64,000 nucleotides of DNA from Cloacibacillus porcorum (GTDB lineage: Bacteria > Synergistota > Synergistia > Synergistales > Synergistaceae): assembly GCF_001701045.1 (NCBI RefSeq), contig NZ_CP016757.1, positions 637,501 through 701,500 on the forward strand, given 5' to 3'. The notes beneath the pieces were generated by a model. The model saw only the letters and a list, made by a program, of their open reading frames with translations, made no database searches and had not been told where the DNA came from. The translations under genes were made by a program, and so were the position numbers. This document shows positions 17,517-26,865 of the stretch, piece after piece (positions within the stretch are counted from its first letter, which is position 1; the number at the start of each line of letters is the position of its first letter).

Positions 17517-18695
17517 ATGTTTTATCACCAGAAAAACACCTGCTATGAGACCCATACAAGAATGGTTGTGGGAACGAACTGTATAGAACAGCTTCCCGAG
17601 GAGATAAAAGCCTGCGGCGGCGAAAAAATTCTGATCGTTTCCGACCCAAATGTCAGCAAAACGGAGTTTTATGCGAACTGCATCGACTATATTAAAAAGA
17701 GCGGATGCCCCTATCTCGTATGGAATGAGGCGGAGGAAGAGGCTCCGCTGCGCAATGTCGACACGGTCTGCGGGATACTGCTGAAAAATGCCTGTAATTT
17801 AATGATCGCGGTTGGCGGCGGCAGCGTTATCGACATCTGCAAACTGGCCGGCGTCCTCGCTACAAACGGAGGTAAGGGGCCTGATTGGGCCGGATACGAG
17901 AAATACTCGATACCGCCGATGACGCTTTTTACAATACCGACGACGGCGGGAACCTCCGCTGAAGTAACGAATATGGCGGTGGTGCACGACGAAGAAAAGA
18001 ACGTTAAATTCACCGTAGGACACCGCATATTGGGGGCGGCAAAGGTCACTTTCCTTGATGGAAACAGCATCGAAAGCTGCCCGCGCGGACAGATCGCCTG
18101 CTGCGGCATCGATGCGCTGAGCCATAGCTTTGAATCTTACATAGCGCTGAATGCGAATCCGATTACGGAGGCGCTTTCCCTCTCCGGGGTCAGGCTGATA
18201 AGCCGCAATCTGCGGGCAGTTTACGGCAACAGCAGCAACCGGCAGGCCGCGCTTGACCTTATAGTGGGCAGCGCTATGGGTGGACTTGCCTTCAATAACA
18301 CCGGGTGCGGCAATATGCACTGCATTGGAAGACATGTGGGGCCCCAGTTACATATCAACCACGGCCTGTCTATCGCGCTTGTAATGCCGTCTGTGGCCAA
18401 ATTTAATTTTCCGGCGCAGATGGAGAAATATCGCCGTATTGCGGAGGCCATGGATTTGGACGTGCGCGGCGTACCTCTTGCCGATGTCGGAGAAATTGTT
18501 GTCAATGGATTGAAGAAACTTATCAGTGACGTCGGCATCACTGTAAAAATGTCAGATTTCAAGCCCTCAGTGGAAGATTTTGAAAAGATAGCTCAAGACA
18601 GCTACACACAATATCAGAAATTCTATCACTACAGAAACCCGGTAAAGATGACGTTCAAAGATTATATGATGATTTTGGAGGACTGCTGCAAATGA
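17517..18695 (+). CDS. Iron-containing (group III) alcohol dehydrogenase
   Basis: A 392-residue family III dehydrogenase. GGGSVID (100-106) binds NAD(P), and TIPTTAGTSAEVT is a family signature. Metal ligands align as Asp199 and His203 (GIDALSHSFES), His268 (GNMHCIGRH) and His282 (HINHG), spaced as in lactaldehyde reductase. The enzyme should interconvert an alcohol or hydroxy acid with the aldehyde or keto acid. Its place between a carboxylate importer and a PrpF-type isomerase suggests a hydroxy-acid intermediate. The stop codon overlaps the start of the next gene by 4 nt. Confidence 0.9.
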   Translation: MFYHQKNTCYETHTRMVVGTNCIEQLPEEIKACGGEKILIVSDPNVSKTEFYANCIDYIKKSGCPYLVWNEAEEEAPLRNVDTVCGILLKNACNLMIAVGGGSVIDICKLAGVLATNGGKGPDWAGYEKYSIPPMTLFTIPTTAGTSAEVTNMAVVHDEEKNVKFTVGHRILGAAKVTFLDGNSIESCPRGQIACCGIDALSHSFESYIALNANPITEALSLSGVRLISRNLRAVYGNSSNRQAALDLIVGSAMGGLAFNNTGCGNMHCIGRHVGPQLHINHGLSIALVMPSVAKFNFPAQMEKYRRIAEAMDLDVRGVPLADVGEIVVNGLKKLISDVGITVKMSDFKPSVEDFEKIAQDSYTQYQKFYHYRNPVKMTFKDYMMILEDCCK

Positions 18696-19849
18696 TAAAA
18701 CAAAATTCAAGGATACCATGCGTAATTATGAGAGGCGGAACCAGCCGTGCGCTTTTCTTCCATGATAAAGACCTGCCGCGGGATGAGGCGCTGAGGGACA
18801 GTGTCATTTTGAGCGCTTTCGGAAGCCCCGATATTCGTCAGATTGACGGCCTTGGCGGTGCGACCACATCCACCAGCAAGGTTGCCATAATCAAAAAGAG
18901 CGAAAGAGACGACGCTGACGTCGACTACTTTTTTGGTCAGGTGAGCGTCGATCATCCCGTAGTGGGGAAGACGATGAACTGCGGCAATATTTCTTCCGCG
19001 GTGGGCCCCTTTGCCGTTGATGAAGGACTTGTTGAAGCTGTTGAGCCGATTACCAGGGTTAGGATATACAACGTGAACACAAAAAAGATCATAAACGCGC
19101 GCGTACCGGTAAAAAACGGACGGGCGCTTACTGAGGGGGACTTCGCTATCGACGGGGTTCCCGGCACCGGAGCAAAGATACAGCTGGAGTTCAACCACCC
19201 CCAGGGTGCGGTGTCTGGAGTGGTACTGCCAAGCGGCAGACCGCTGGATACCATTGAAATTGACGGCAAAACATACGAATATTCCTTCGTTGATGCGGCA
19301 AATCCGGTCGTTTTTGTTCATGCCTCTCAGTTTGGCCTGAAGGGGACGGAATCGCCTTATGAATTTGAGGCCAGAGCCGACTGCAAAGACATAACACGTC
19401 TGCTTGAGACAATACGCGGTACGGCGGCAGTTACGATCGGACTCGCGAAAGATATCGGTGACGCTGCAAAAAATAGTCAAACGCTGCCTAAGATCGGCAT
19501 ATATACCAAACCTGTAGATTACGTTACCCCTGATGGGAAAGAGATAAAAAAAGAGGATATCGATATTATCGGAAGGCTCTTCTCTATGGGGCGTATGATA
19601 CAGGCCTATATGGGAACGGGCGCGGTATGCACGATGGTGGCCGCCAACATTGAGAATACTCTTGTGAATAAGATTGTGGCTGGCGGCGGCGACGGATGTA
19701 AGAAACTGCGGATCGGGCACCCGTTTGGGATTATGGAGGTTGAGGCGGAGCTTGATCATTCCCCGGACGGTATCGATGTCAGCTGTGCCATGATCGGCCG
19801 GACGGCAAGAAGGCTGATGGATGGCTTCGTATATGTCAGAGAGGAATAA
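18692..19849 (+). CDS. PrpF-family isomerase (methylaconitate / methylitaconate / oxalomesaconate type)
   Basis: A 385-residue protein of the PrpF (DUF453) family. The N-terminus IPCVIMRGGTSRALFFHDKDLP and LGGATTSTSKVAII, and the later VDHPVVGKTMNCGNISSAVGPFA with a conserved Cys, are diagnostic. The fold is diaminopimelate-epimerase-like and members move a double bond in unsaturated di- or tricarboxylates, for example methylitaconate isomerase in nicotinate fermentation and oxalomesaconate tautomerase. The ATGA overlap with the alcohol dehydrogenase gene implies coupled translation. The exact substrate is unknown; the context points to an unsaturated dicarboxylate. Confidence 0.88.
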   Translation: MIKQNSRIPCVIMRGGTSRALFFHDKDLPRDEALRDSVILSAFGSPDIRQIDGLGGATTSTSKVAIIKKSERDDADVDYFFGQVSVDHPVVGKTMNCGNISSAVGPFAVDEGLVEAVEPITRVRIYNVNTKKIINARVPVKNGRALTEGDFAIDGVPGTGAKIQLEFNHPQGAVSGVVLPSGRPLDTIEIDGKTYEYSFVDAANPVVFVHASQFGLKGTESPYEFEARADCKDITRLLETIRGTAAVTIGLAKDIGDAAKNSQTLPKIGIYTKPVDYVTPDGKEIKKEDIDIIGRLFSMGRMIQAYMGTGAVCTMVAANIENTLVNKIVAGGGDGCKKLRIGHPFGIMEVEAELDHSPDGIDVSCAMIGRTARRLMDGFVYVREE

Positions 19850-19992
19850 ATTTCACTCTAAAATTAATGCTGATGGTCATGCTTGATGAAATTATACGAT
19901 AAAAACAGCCACGCTTAAATGTATCCTGTCCCAAATGAAAATTTGGTTATTTCAGGCCTTTTTTATCAACACGGAAGGAGATGTTTGTCACC

Positions 19993-22824
19993 ATGATAAA
20001 AAGAAATTTTGTGATCAACGGAACTCTCAAGTTTGTCACGTTTGAGGAAGGAGATACGTTGGCCGACCTTTTACGCAGGCTGGGGCTTCGGAGTGTAAAA
20101 ATAGGCTGTAATGCTGGACAGTGCGGATCGTGTTCGGTGCTGGTCGACGGCGATGTCGTCCGTTCCTGTATAAAAAAAGCTAAGGATATAAAAGAACATT
20201 CGGCCATTGAGACGCTGGAAGGGATGGGGACCGCGAAGGCTTTGCATCCGCTCCAGCAGGCATTTATCACATATGGCGCGGTACAGTGCGGATTCTGCAC
20301 TCCCGGTTTTTTGATGTCGGCTAAGGCTCTGCTGCAGGCCAATCCAAACCCGACACGCCAGGAGGTGCGCGAATGGTTCAATAAGCACCGTAATATCTGC
20401 CGCTGCACTGGTTACAAACCAATCGTCGATTCGGTGATGGCAGCCGCGGCCGTGATGCGCGGGGAAGCGTCAATGGAGGACATTACCTATCATTACGAAG
20501 AGGGGGCCGATATCTACGGTACCAGCCACCCCCGTCCCGGGTCTCTGGCTAAGGTCCTTGGCGTATGTGATTACGGCGAAGATTTCGCCGCCCAAATGTC
20601 TGACGAAGCGCTGCATTTAGCCGTCGTACAGGCGAAAGTACACCACGCGAATATCCTCGGCATAGAATATAACGAAGCTGAAAATATGCCCGGAGTCGTA
20701 AAGGTAATAACCGCGGCCGATGTTAAAGGCTCAAATATTCTGCGTATAATACCCCCTCTCGGAAGTCCGCATTACTACAGCGACGGTCTGGATCATCCCA
20801 TCATATGCGATAAAAAAATATTCCGTTACGGTGACGTTGTCGCGGTGGTCGCCGCTCATACAAGGAAACAGGCGCGCATGGCGGCGGAAAAGGTAAAAGT
20901 TATTTATGAAGAACTGCCCGCCTATCTGACCTTTATGGAGGCGGCGGCAAAGGACGCCATCCGGGTACACGAACAGTCGCCTAACGTTTATATAGAACAG
21001 CCGCTGTTTAAGGGCGGCGACACAAGAGAAATATTCAAAACATCCGAATATTCTGCAGAAGGCAGCTTCTCGACCACCCGTCAGCCGCATCTGCCAATAG
21101 AACCGGACACCGCCCAGGCATACTGGGGCGAGGACGGAGTGATGATGATCCACTGCAAAAGCCAGAATCTGTACGGCAATATAGCGGCCCTGGCGGATTC
21201 TATCGGCCTTTCGAAGGGAAAAATCAGGCTGGTACAGAATACCGTCGGCGGCAGCTTCGGTTATTCGATGTCGGCACAAATGCCAGCTCTGGTTGCCGTC
21301 TGTGCGATGGCGACTGACAAGCCGGTATCGCTCACATTGTCATATCCGGAACATCAGCATTACACCGGCAAACGTTCCGCGTCATACACTAACGCGCGTC
21401 TTGCCTGTGATAAAGACGGAAAGATTACAGCCCTGGAATTCCATATGGGCATCGATCACGGAGCGTACAGCGACGCCTCTACCACGCTCACTACGAAGAC
21501 TATCCGCTTTCTCGGGTATCCGTATAATGTCCCAAATATCAGAGGGCTTTCCCAGATGTGTTTCAGCAACGGCAATTTCGGTATCGCCTTTCGTGCTTTT
21601 GGCTCTCCCCAGGCGTATATGGCGAGTGAAAGCCTAATCGACATGCTGGCGGCCGAAGCTGGAATAGACCCGTTTGAATTCAGGTACATCAACGCGGCGC
21701 GTGAAGGAGACCTTTCCCCAAATTCCATGTCATATAGGAATTATCCCATGAGGGAGATGCTGGACCTGATGCGCCCATATTATAAGCAGTGGAAAGAAGA
21801 GGCAAAACGCAAAAACACGGCCGATAAAAAATACGGAGTTGGCGTAAGTTTTGGCGGCTATCACGTCGGCAAGTCGCACGACAGCGCGGAGGTCGCCCTA
21901 GAACTGAACGAGGATGGGAGCGTTTCGCACTACAACACTTGGGAGGAGATGGGACAGGGGGCTGACATCGGTACGCTTGCCCACACCTATCGCTGTCTTC
22001 GGGAACTCAACCTGCGTCCTGAGCAGATACATCTTGTGCAGAACGATACGGGAACATGCCCGAACACGGGGTCGGCCTCCTCAAGCCGTTCTCATCATAT
22101 GGCCGGCTGGGCTACAAAAATTGCCGCCGACAAACTGCTTGACGCGATGCGTAAGCCGGACGGCTCGTTTCGCAGTTATTCCGAAATGATACGGGAGGGA
22201 ATCCCGACAAAATACTTTGGAAAATATGAATCGCCCTCTGACGTCGGACATATAGATAAAAATACCGGACATGGTTTTGACAGTGTCGGACAGAATTTTA
22301 TTCTGAATCTGGCCGAAGTAGAGGTGGATGTGAAAACCGGCAAAGCGAAAGTTTTGCGCTATCGAATCGTCTCAGATATAGGTATCGTGGGCAACAGGCT
22401 GGCGGTAACGGGACAGGCCCTCGGCGGGATGTCGCATTGTGTCGGTTTCGCTCTTACGGAAAATTATGAAGATATGAAGAGACACGGAACGATGGCAGGG
22501 GCCGGTATTCCGTCAATAAACGATATCCCTGACGATGCGGAGGTAGTCTTCAACGAAACGCCGCGGGAATACGGACCTCAAAATTCCACCGGATGTTCTG
22601 AATCGTATCAATCATGCGGACATGTAGCGGTGCTCAATGCGATATATGATGCGACAGGCGTAAGGATTTACACTTTACCGGCTGCTCCGGAAAAAATTAA
22701 AGAGGCGATGAACGCATTGAATCGCGGTGAAGCAGTCAGGCAGGAACGCTGGGATCTTGGCTGCGATATGTTTGAGCGTCTGAATCATTTCGAAGCGAAG
22801 GCGACGGCGGAAAAATTGAAATAA
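19993..22824 (+). CDS. Single-chain molybdenum hydroxylase (aldehyde oxidoreductase / xanthine dehydrogenase family)
   Basis: A 943-residue protein that joins in one chain what is usually split: a plant-type [2Fe-2S] domain (CNAGQCGSC, Cys39, 44, 47, plus Cys59), a second [2Fe-2S] helical domain (CGFC at 99-102 and CRC at 136-138), and a molybdopterin-cytosine-dinucleotide domain, with no FAD domain. This is the layout of Desulfovibrio aldehyde oxidoreductase. The catalytic Glu near the C-terminus is kept in STGCSESYQS. Substrates may be aldehydes or N-heterocycles. The ATG at 19993 is preferred because the ggaaggag site abuts an earlier ATG at 19981. Maturation genes are not nearby. Confidence 0.88.
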   Translation: MIKRNFVINGTLKFVTFEEGDTLADLLRRLGLRSVKIGCNAGQCGSCSVLVDGDVVRSCIKKAKDIKEHSAIETLEGMGTAKALHPLQQAFITYGAVQCGFCTPGFLMSAKALLQANPNPTRQEVREWFNKHRNICRCTGYKPIVDSVMAAAAVMRGEASMEDITYHYEEGADIYGTSHPRPGSLAKVLGVCDYGEDFAAQMSDEALHLAVVQAKVHHANILGIEYNEAENMPGVVKVITAADVKGSNILRIIPPLGSPHYYSDGLDHPIICDKKIFRYGDVVAVVAAHTRKQARMAAEKVKVIYEELPAYLTFMEAAAKDAIRVHEQSPNVYIEQPLFKGGDTREIFKTSEYSAEGSFSTTRQPHLPIEPDTAQAYWGEDGVMMIHCKSQNLYGNIAALADSIGLSKGKIRLVQNTVGGSFGYSMSAQMPALVAVCAMATDKPVSLTLSYPEHQHYTGKRSASYTNARLACDKDGKITALEFHMGIDHGAYSDASTTLTTKTIRFLGYPYNVPNIRGLSQMCFSNGNFGIAFRAFGSPQAYMASESLIDMLAAEAGIDPFEFRYINAAREGDLSPNSMSYRNYPMREMLDLMRPYYKQWKEEAKRKNTADKKYGVGVSFGGYHVGKSHDSAEVALELNEDGSVSHYNTWEEMGQGADIGTLAHTYRCLRELNLRPEQIHLVQNDTGTCPNTGSASSSRSHHMAGWATKIAADKLLDAMRKPDGSFRSYSEMIREGIPTKYFGKYESPSDVGHIDKNTGHGFDSVGQNFILNLAEVEVDVKTGKAKVLRYRIVSDIGIVGNRLAVTGQALGGMSHCVGFALTENYEDMKRHGTMAGAGIPSINDIPDDAEVVFNETPREYGPQNSTGCSESYQSCGHVAVLNAIYDATGVRIYTLPAAPEKIKEAMNALNRGEAVRQERWDLGCDMFERLNHFEAKATAEKLK

Positions 22825-22875
22825 ACGCAGCCATAACAGATATTTTATTATGAGCGTGAATAAAGGATGGTCTAA

Positions 22876-24249
22876 ATGGAAGTAATAGCGAAGACCTTAG
22901 CTCAGTTTGCCGCTGGGACAAAATATGAAGATCTGCCGGGTGACATCGTCCAATGCGCTAAAGAAAGGATCATAGACATCTTGTCGGCGGCGATGGCAGG
23001 CGCATCTCTTTGGGAGTATCGCAACGGGATAATAGATACTTCAAGAAATATGGGAGACAGCGGGTATTCAACCATTATGGGGAGAAAGGAGACCGCCTCT
23101 TTTCCGGCGGCGGCGGCCATAAACTGCGCCTATGCCCATTCCATGGAATTAGACGACGGGCACAGGAACGCGGGTGCCCACGCGGGGGCGGTCGTCATTC
23201 CGACGGCGCTTTCTTTGGCGGAGAAATTAAATATAGACGGCCGGCATGTCATTCTGGGGGTCGTTATCGGTTACGATGTCGCGTACCGTTTTGCAAGAAG
23301 CATGTCTCCGCTATTGATAGAAAACGGCTTTCACCCGTCCGCAGTTTGCGGGACGATGGGCGCCGCGGCCGTCTCCGCTTCGCTTTTACGGCTGAATGCG
23401 TGTCAGGCCGCAAAAGCGTTGTCATTATCGGCACTGTTTGCTTCCGGCCTTATGGAGATAACCCATTCGGGGCAGTCTTCTAAGGGGGCGATGGTCGGGC
23501 ACGCCGCCTTTGCCGGAATCTACTCCGCGATTATGGCAAAGAACGGATTTTCAGCGCCGGAGGCCTCTTTTAGCGGCATGAGCGGGCTATTTAAAGCGAT
23601 GTCCGACAACAATGTTGACGCAGCAAAAATGCTTGAAGGCCTTGGAGAGAATTATGAAATAAAAGATACATATGTAAAACTTTACCCTACCTGCAGGCAT
23701 ACCCATGCGCCGATCGAAGGTACCGTGGCTTTGTGCTCCGAGCATAATATAATGGCTGAAGAGGTCAAGAGGATCGATATCGGGACCCATCCGGTGGCAT
23801 TTAACCTGACCGGCGCCGCGGGAGCCCCATGTGATATACAGCAGGCGAGATTCAGCACGCCCTATTGTGTGGCAAGCGCGCTGATTAACGGTACCTTTGG
23901 TATAGTCGATTTGAAAGAGGAGAATATTAATGATGGCAGGCGGGCACAATTAAGCTCCCTCATACATGTATATGTCGATAAAGAAGTAGCCTCTGAATTT
24001 CCTAAAAAACGGGGAGCGAAAATACGTATAGAGCTAAAGAACGGCACTGCATTTGAAAAGACAATATATAATCTTAAGGGTGCCCCCGAACTTCCGGTAG
24101 GGTATATGGATTTATGCGACAAATTTAAAAACATGGCGCAGGTATCGCTCTCAGAAGAGAATATAAGAAAAATATGCGGCAATGTGCAAAACTTTGAAAA
24201 ATTGGCGGAATTAAGCGCGTTTATGAGGCTGTTGAAGAGTACAAATTAG
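22876..24249 (+). CDS. MmgE/PrpD-family dehydratase
   Basis: A 457-residue protein of the 2-methylcitrate dehydratase / cis-aconitate decarboxylase fold. Recognisable parts are AAAINCAYAHSMELDDGHR with the conserved Asp pair and His, GYDVAYRFARSM, GFHPSAVCGTMGAAA and VKLYPTCRHTHAPIEG. Members dehydrate or isomerise branched tricarboxylates and related acids. The combination with a PrpF homologue two genes upstream mirrors propionate and methylitaconate pathways, although no methylcitrate synthase or lyase is present. It starts 52 nt after the molybdenum enzyme with an aaagga site. Confidence 0.88.
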   Translation: MEVIAKTLAQFAAGTKYEDLPGDIVQCAKERIIDILSAAMAGASLWEYRNGIIDTSRNMGDSGYSTIMGRKETASFPAAAAINCAYAHSMELDDGHRNAGAHAGAVVIPTALSLAEKLNIDGRHVILGVVIGYDVAYRFARSMSPLLIENGFHPSAVCGTMGAAAVSASLLRLNACQAAKALSLSALFASGLMEITHSGQSSKGAMVGHAAFAGIYSAIMAKNGFSAPEASFSGMSGLFKAMSDNNVDAAKMLEGLGENYEIKDTYVKLYPTCRHTHAPIEGTVALCSEHNIMAEEVKRIDIGTHPVAFNLTGAAGAPCDIQQARFSTPYCVASALINGTFGIVDLKEENINDGRRAQLSSLIHVYVDKEVASEFPKKRGAKIRIELKNGTAFEKTIYNLKGAPELPVGYMDLCDKFKNMAQVSLSEENIRKICGNVQNFEKLAELSAFMRLLKSTN

Positions 24250-24374
24250 ATATCATTTATGTCATTTAACGGTAAGATGCCCTTATCCAGGCAGGATTTT
24301 CCTTTGTTTATATGTAATCACGGAGTTATATTGGCAAAAGGGTTTTTGTGTTGACATCTTTAAAAAATTGCTAA

Positions 24375-24404
24375 TTGAAAGCAGCGGCGGAATGCCATTA
24401 TAAT
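24375..24404 (+). promoter_or_regulatory. Promoter of the IclR gene
   Basis: TTGAAA (24375-24380), an 18-nt spacer and TATAAT (24399-24404) lie about 50 nt before the TTG start of the IclR-family gene. A second TTGACA occurs at 24351. Confidence 0.55.
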
Positions 24405-24452
24405 TTAAAAATGTCGGCAAAACTATATTTTGTACGGAAGGGCTGATAATTC

Positions 24453-25286
24453 TTGAAAGATAAAGATGATATCATACACAACGAAGAATTGAGAAATAAA
24501 AAGTCCGTCATTATGTCCGTATTCAAGGCTTATAAAATACTGGAATTATTTGGAGAAAAAAACAGCCTGAATTTCGCGGAGATAAGCGAACGCCTTGATC
24601 TGCCTTCCGCTACGCTGTACCGGTTTTTGTCGACTCTGATCGTTTGCGGCCTGCTGGATATGGACCCGAAATCCAAACTCTATTCCCTTGGCCCCAGCAT
24701 GATATATTTGGGAAACGCCGCCATCTCGTCCATAGACATAGTCGCTTTGGCGAGACCGTTCATGGAAAAACTAAAGGATGAAACTAACGAAACGATTTCC
24801 CTTTTTATCAGAAAGGGATTTAAGAAAATCTGCATCGCCAAAGTCGAGAGCGACCTGTCGATCAGATATTCGGCAAAGATAGGGGAGACGAACTACTTAC
24901 ACGGAGGCGCTTCCGGTAATATCTTGATGGCGGGTATGACAAAAAAAGAGCTTGATATGCTGGAATCGTCGGCGGGCTTTCCTAAATTGACGGAATACAC
25001 CGTGACGGACAGAAAAAAAATCGAAGAAATCCTGGATAAAACCCGAAAAGACGGATATTGGGTGAGTTATAAGGAGCGCCGCGACGATACGGCGGGTATA
25101 GGCGTACCGATTTTTAACCACCTCGGCCAAGTCGTGGCAAGTTTGAATATAACCCTGCCCTCCAGCCGCTTTGACGAAGTGACGGTGGAGAAATGGATAC
25201 CGCTTTTAAAAAAAGCCGGCGTTGATATCTCCAGGAAAAACGGCTATTACGAAAACTTCGCACAGGAGCCGGGACATATGCGCTGA
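24453..25286 (+). CDS. IclR-family transcriptional regulator
   Basis: A 277-residue one-component regulator. The N-terminal winged helix-turn-helix spans about 20-75 (LNFAEISERLDLPSATLYRFLSTL) and the C-terminal IclR effector domain follows (SIRYSAKIGETNYLHGGASGNILMAG and RDDTAGIGVPIFNHLGQVVASLNI). The start is TTG with a ggaaggg site about 11 nt upstream; the first internal ATG would still keep the DNA-binding domain. It closes cluster A in the same direction but has its own promoter, so it is the obvious candidate to sense the substrate or an intermediate. Confidence 0.9.
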   Translation: MKDKDDIIHNEELRNKKSVIMSVFKAYKILELFGEKNSLNFAEISERLDLPSATLYRFLSTLIVCGLLDMDPKSKLYSLGPSMIYLGNAAISSIDIVALARPFMEKLKDETNETISLFIRKGFKKICIAKVESDLSIRYSAKIGETNYLHGGASGNILMAGMTKKELDMLESSAGFPKLTEYTVTDRKKIEEILDKTRKDGYWVSYKERRDDTAGIGVPIFNHLGQVVASLNITLPSSRFDEVTVEKWIPLLKKAGVDISRKNGYYENFAQEPGHMR

Positions 25287-25585
25287 CGAAAAATGGAAAA
25301 GAAGATTAAAGGTTTCTAATACGATATTAAAAATACGAGTCTGTGAGAAAAATCTTATTTTCAGCGGATAGCCGAAAATACGGTAATGCACTGCCAGTCT
25401 AAACGCCAAGAGGGGCTTATGGCCGGGGTGTTTTGCATACCAACGTCCTGAAAATTCTTCGGTGCATTTTTTGCTTCCTGTGCCGTTGAATCAGAGTGAG
25501 CATATTGGCCTCAAGTATATGGCGACTGCCTTCATTGCCATACTGCGGCTGCTTTTCAAATGACAGATGATATATGAAATTGTCT
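25287..25585. other. Intergenic region between IclR and MerR-fusion genes
   Basis: These 299 nt separate convergent genes. A small hairpin (attttc-gaaaat arms around 25358-25381) is the only structure seen. A minus-strand reading frame continues from the end of the MerR-fusion gene in another frame (about 25417-25600) with protein-like composition. It may be a remnant of a longer C-terminus lost by frameshift, or chance. Confidence 0.35.
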
Positions 25586-26848
25586 CTATAAAGTTTTTTG
25601 TTCTTTTTTTCTAAAACCCTCTGCGAAATATACGTCCATTCCAACCTCTCCTGGAATGTGATAGAGCGAAGCCTTTTCGTCTGTGTTGCTGTCCGTAACA
25701 TTGCCGATGGATTCTTCGTCAATGATATTGGCCCACGCCGACCTCAGGTATCTTTTGAAATAGGAGATGTCGTAACTGTGCTCCCATGATTCGGGGAACT
25801 GCCGGTGCAGCTCCTTTTCCGCAGAGCTGTTCGGCTTAAAGGAGAAAAAACTTCCTATCGCGCGGCTTTCGCTGTGAAAATATCGCGCAAGAGCCTCTGT
25901 GGAGTAGCCCTTATGATAAAGGGCATACTCATTTGCCGAATCGAAATCAATATACATGTCCACGCATCCGTCCTTCAACGGCAGCATATCGCTTGCCGCC
26001 GCGATATAAAGAACCTTTTGTTCCAGTCCCAGCTTATCAATGAGCCCCTTATAAATCGCGACAATTTCCGGATATTTGTCACTGATGATATAAAGCGCTT
26101 TGGATGGCATCTCTTCAAAATTTGCATGGCAGAAGCAGTAGTTGTTCACAAAATCCTCCAGTATCACCTTACCGTCCATATCGCATTGTCCAAGCCTGTC
26201 CAGCAGCCAATGGTAGGCTTTCTGCATGTATGAAACCAGCGTGGGGTTCATAAGACGGTAGCAATTGCGTTCAATATCCGGCCAGTCATATTTGCTTATT
26301 TCGCCAGAGGGGCCGATCAATATCCCATTCTTTATCACCGCGCTGAAACCGCATTCACAGTTTAGCGTACCGGATAATATCTGGTCTTTTTCAATGCTGC
26401 AGTTACTCAGGCTCAGATTCTCTTTGCAAGAAGGGCAGGCGAGATATTGGAGAAATTGCAGCGGCACGCCGTTTTTTCTTTTTGCGTTAAAGGAATGTTT
26501 GCCTGATGAACTGCCGATTTCGTCCTGCAGCAAACTGATTATTCCCTGTAGTTCCCGTTTTTCGCGCTGAAGTTTCTTTTTATGATCAACGAGAATATTT
26601 ATATAGTCACTTAGCTCGTTGGGGCTGTCGAAACCACTGAGCCTGCGAAGCGAAAGCAGCCGATGTATTTCCACAATGGAAAATTTGAAGGATTTGAGCC
26701 GTAATAGCAGCTGCATATCGTCAATGTCATTTTCTTTGAAGTCATACCGGTCATTTTTTATCATAGGGCACAGCAGCCCCTTATTGACGTAGTAGCGTAT
26801 TGTTTCTGGGGACAGGCTGAACTGTTCGCTAAAAGCTCCGATCCTCAT
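25586..26848 (-). CDS. MerR-type regulator fused to a zinc ribbon and a methyltransferase-like domain
   Basis: A 420-residue composite protein. Residues 1-70 are a MerR winged helix (IGAFSEQFSLSPETIRYYVNKGLL) and 80-112 a coiled coil for dimerisation. Residues 138-166 form a Trm112-like zinc ribbon (CPSC at 138-141, CEC at 164-166). The rest resembles a class I methyltransferase (acidic post-I strand IISDKYPEIVAIYKGL, SDMLPLKDGCVDMYIDFDS), but the glycine-rich SAM motif is missing. The C-terminal part is probably a ligand sensor rather than an enzyme. ATG 26848 is preferred over GTG 26857 because of a gaggtg site 6 nt before it. It is divergent from the symporter operon. Confidence 0.75.
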   Translation of the reverse strand: MRIGAFSEQFSLSPETIRYYVNKGLLCPMIKNDRYDFKENDIDDMQLLLRLKSFKFSIVEIHRLLSLRRLSGFDSPNELSDYINILVDHKKKLQREKRELQGIISLLQDEIGSSSGKHSFNAKRKNGVPLQFLQYLACPSCKENLSLSNCSIEKDQILSGTLNCECGFSAVIKNGILIGPSGEISKYDWPDIERNCYRLMNPTLVSYMQKAYHWLLDRLGQCDMDGKVILEDFVNNYCFCHANFEEMPSKALYIISDKYPEIVAIYKGLIDKLGLEQKVLYIAAASDMLPLKDGCVDMYIDFDSANEYALYHKGYSTEALARYFHSESRAIGSFFSFKPNSSAEKELHRQFPESWEHSYDISYFKRYLRSAWANIIDEESIGNVTDSNTDEKASLYHIPGEVGMDVYFAEGFRKKEQKTL

Positions 26849-26865
26849 ATCATCCACCTCTTTTG

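Noticed and set aside
18707-19759. A 350-codon minus-strand frame opposite the PrpF-family gene
   Set aside because: The PrpF frame is coupled to its upstream neighbour and matches a known family; the antisense frame does not.
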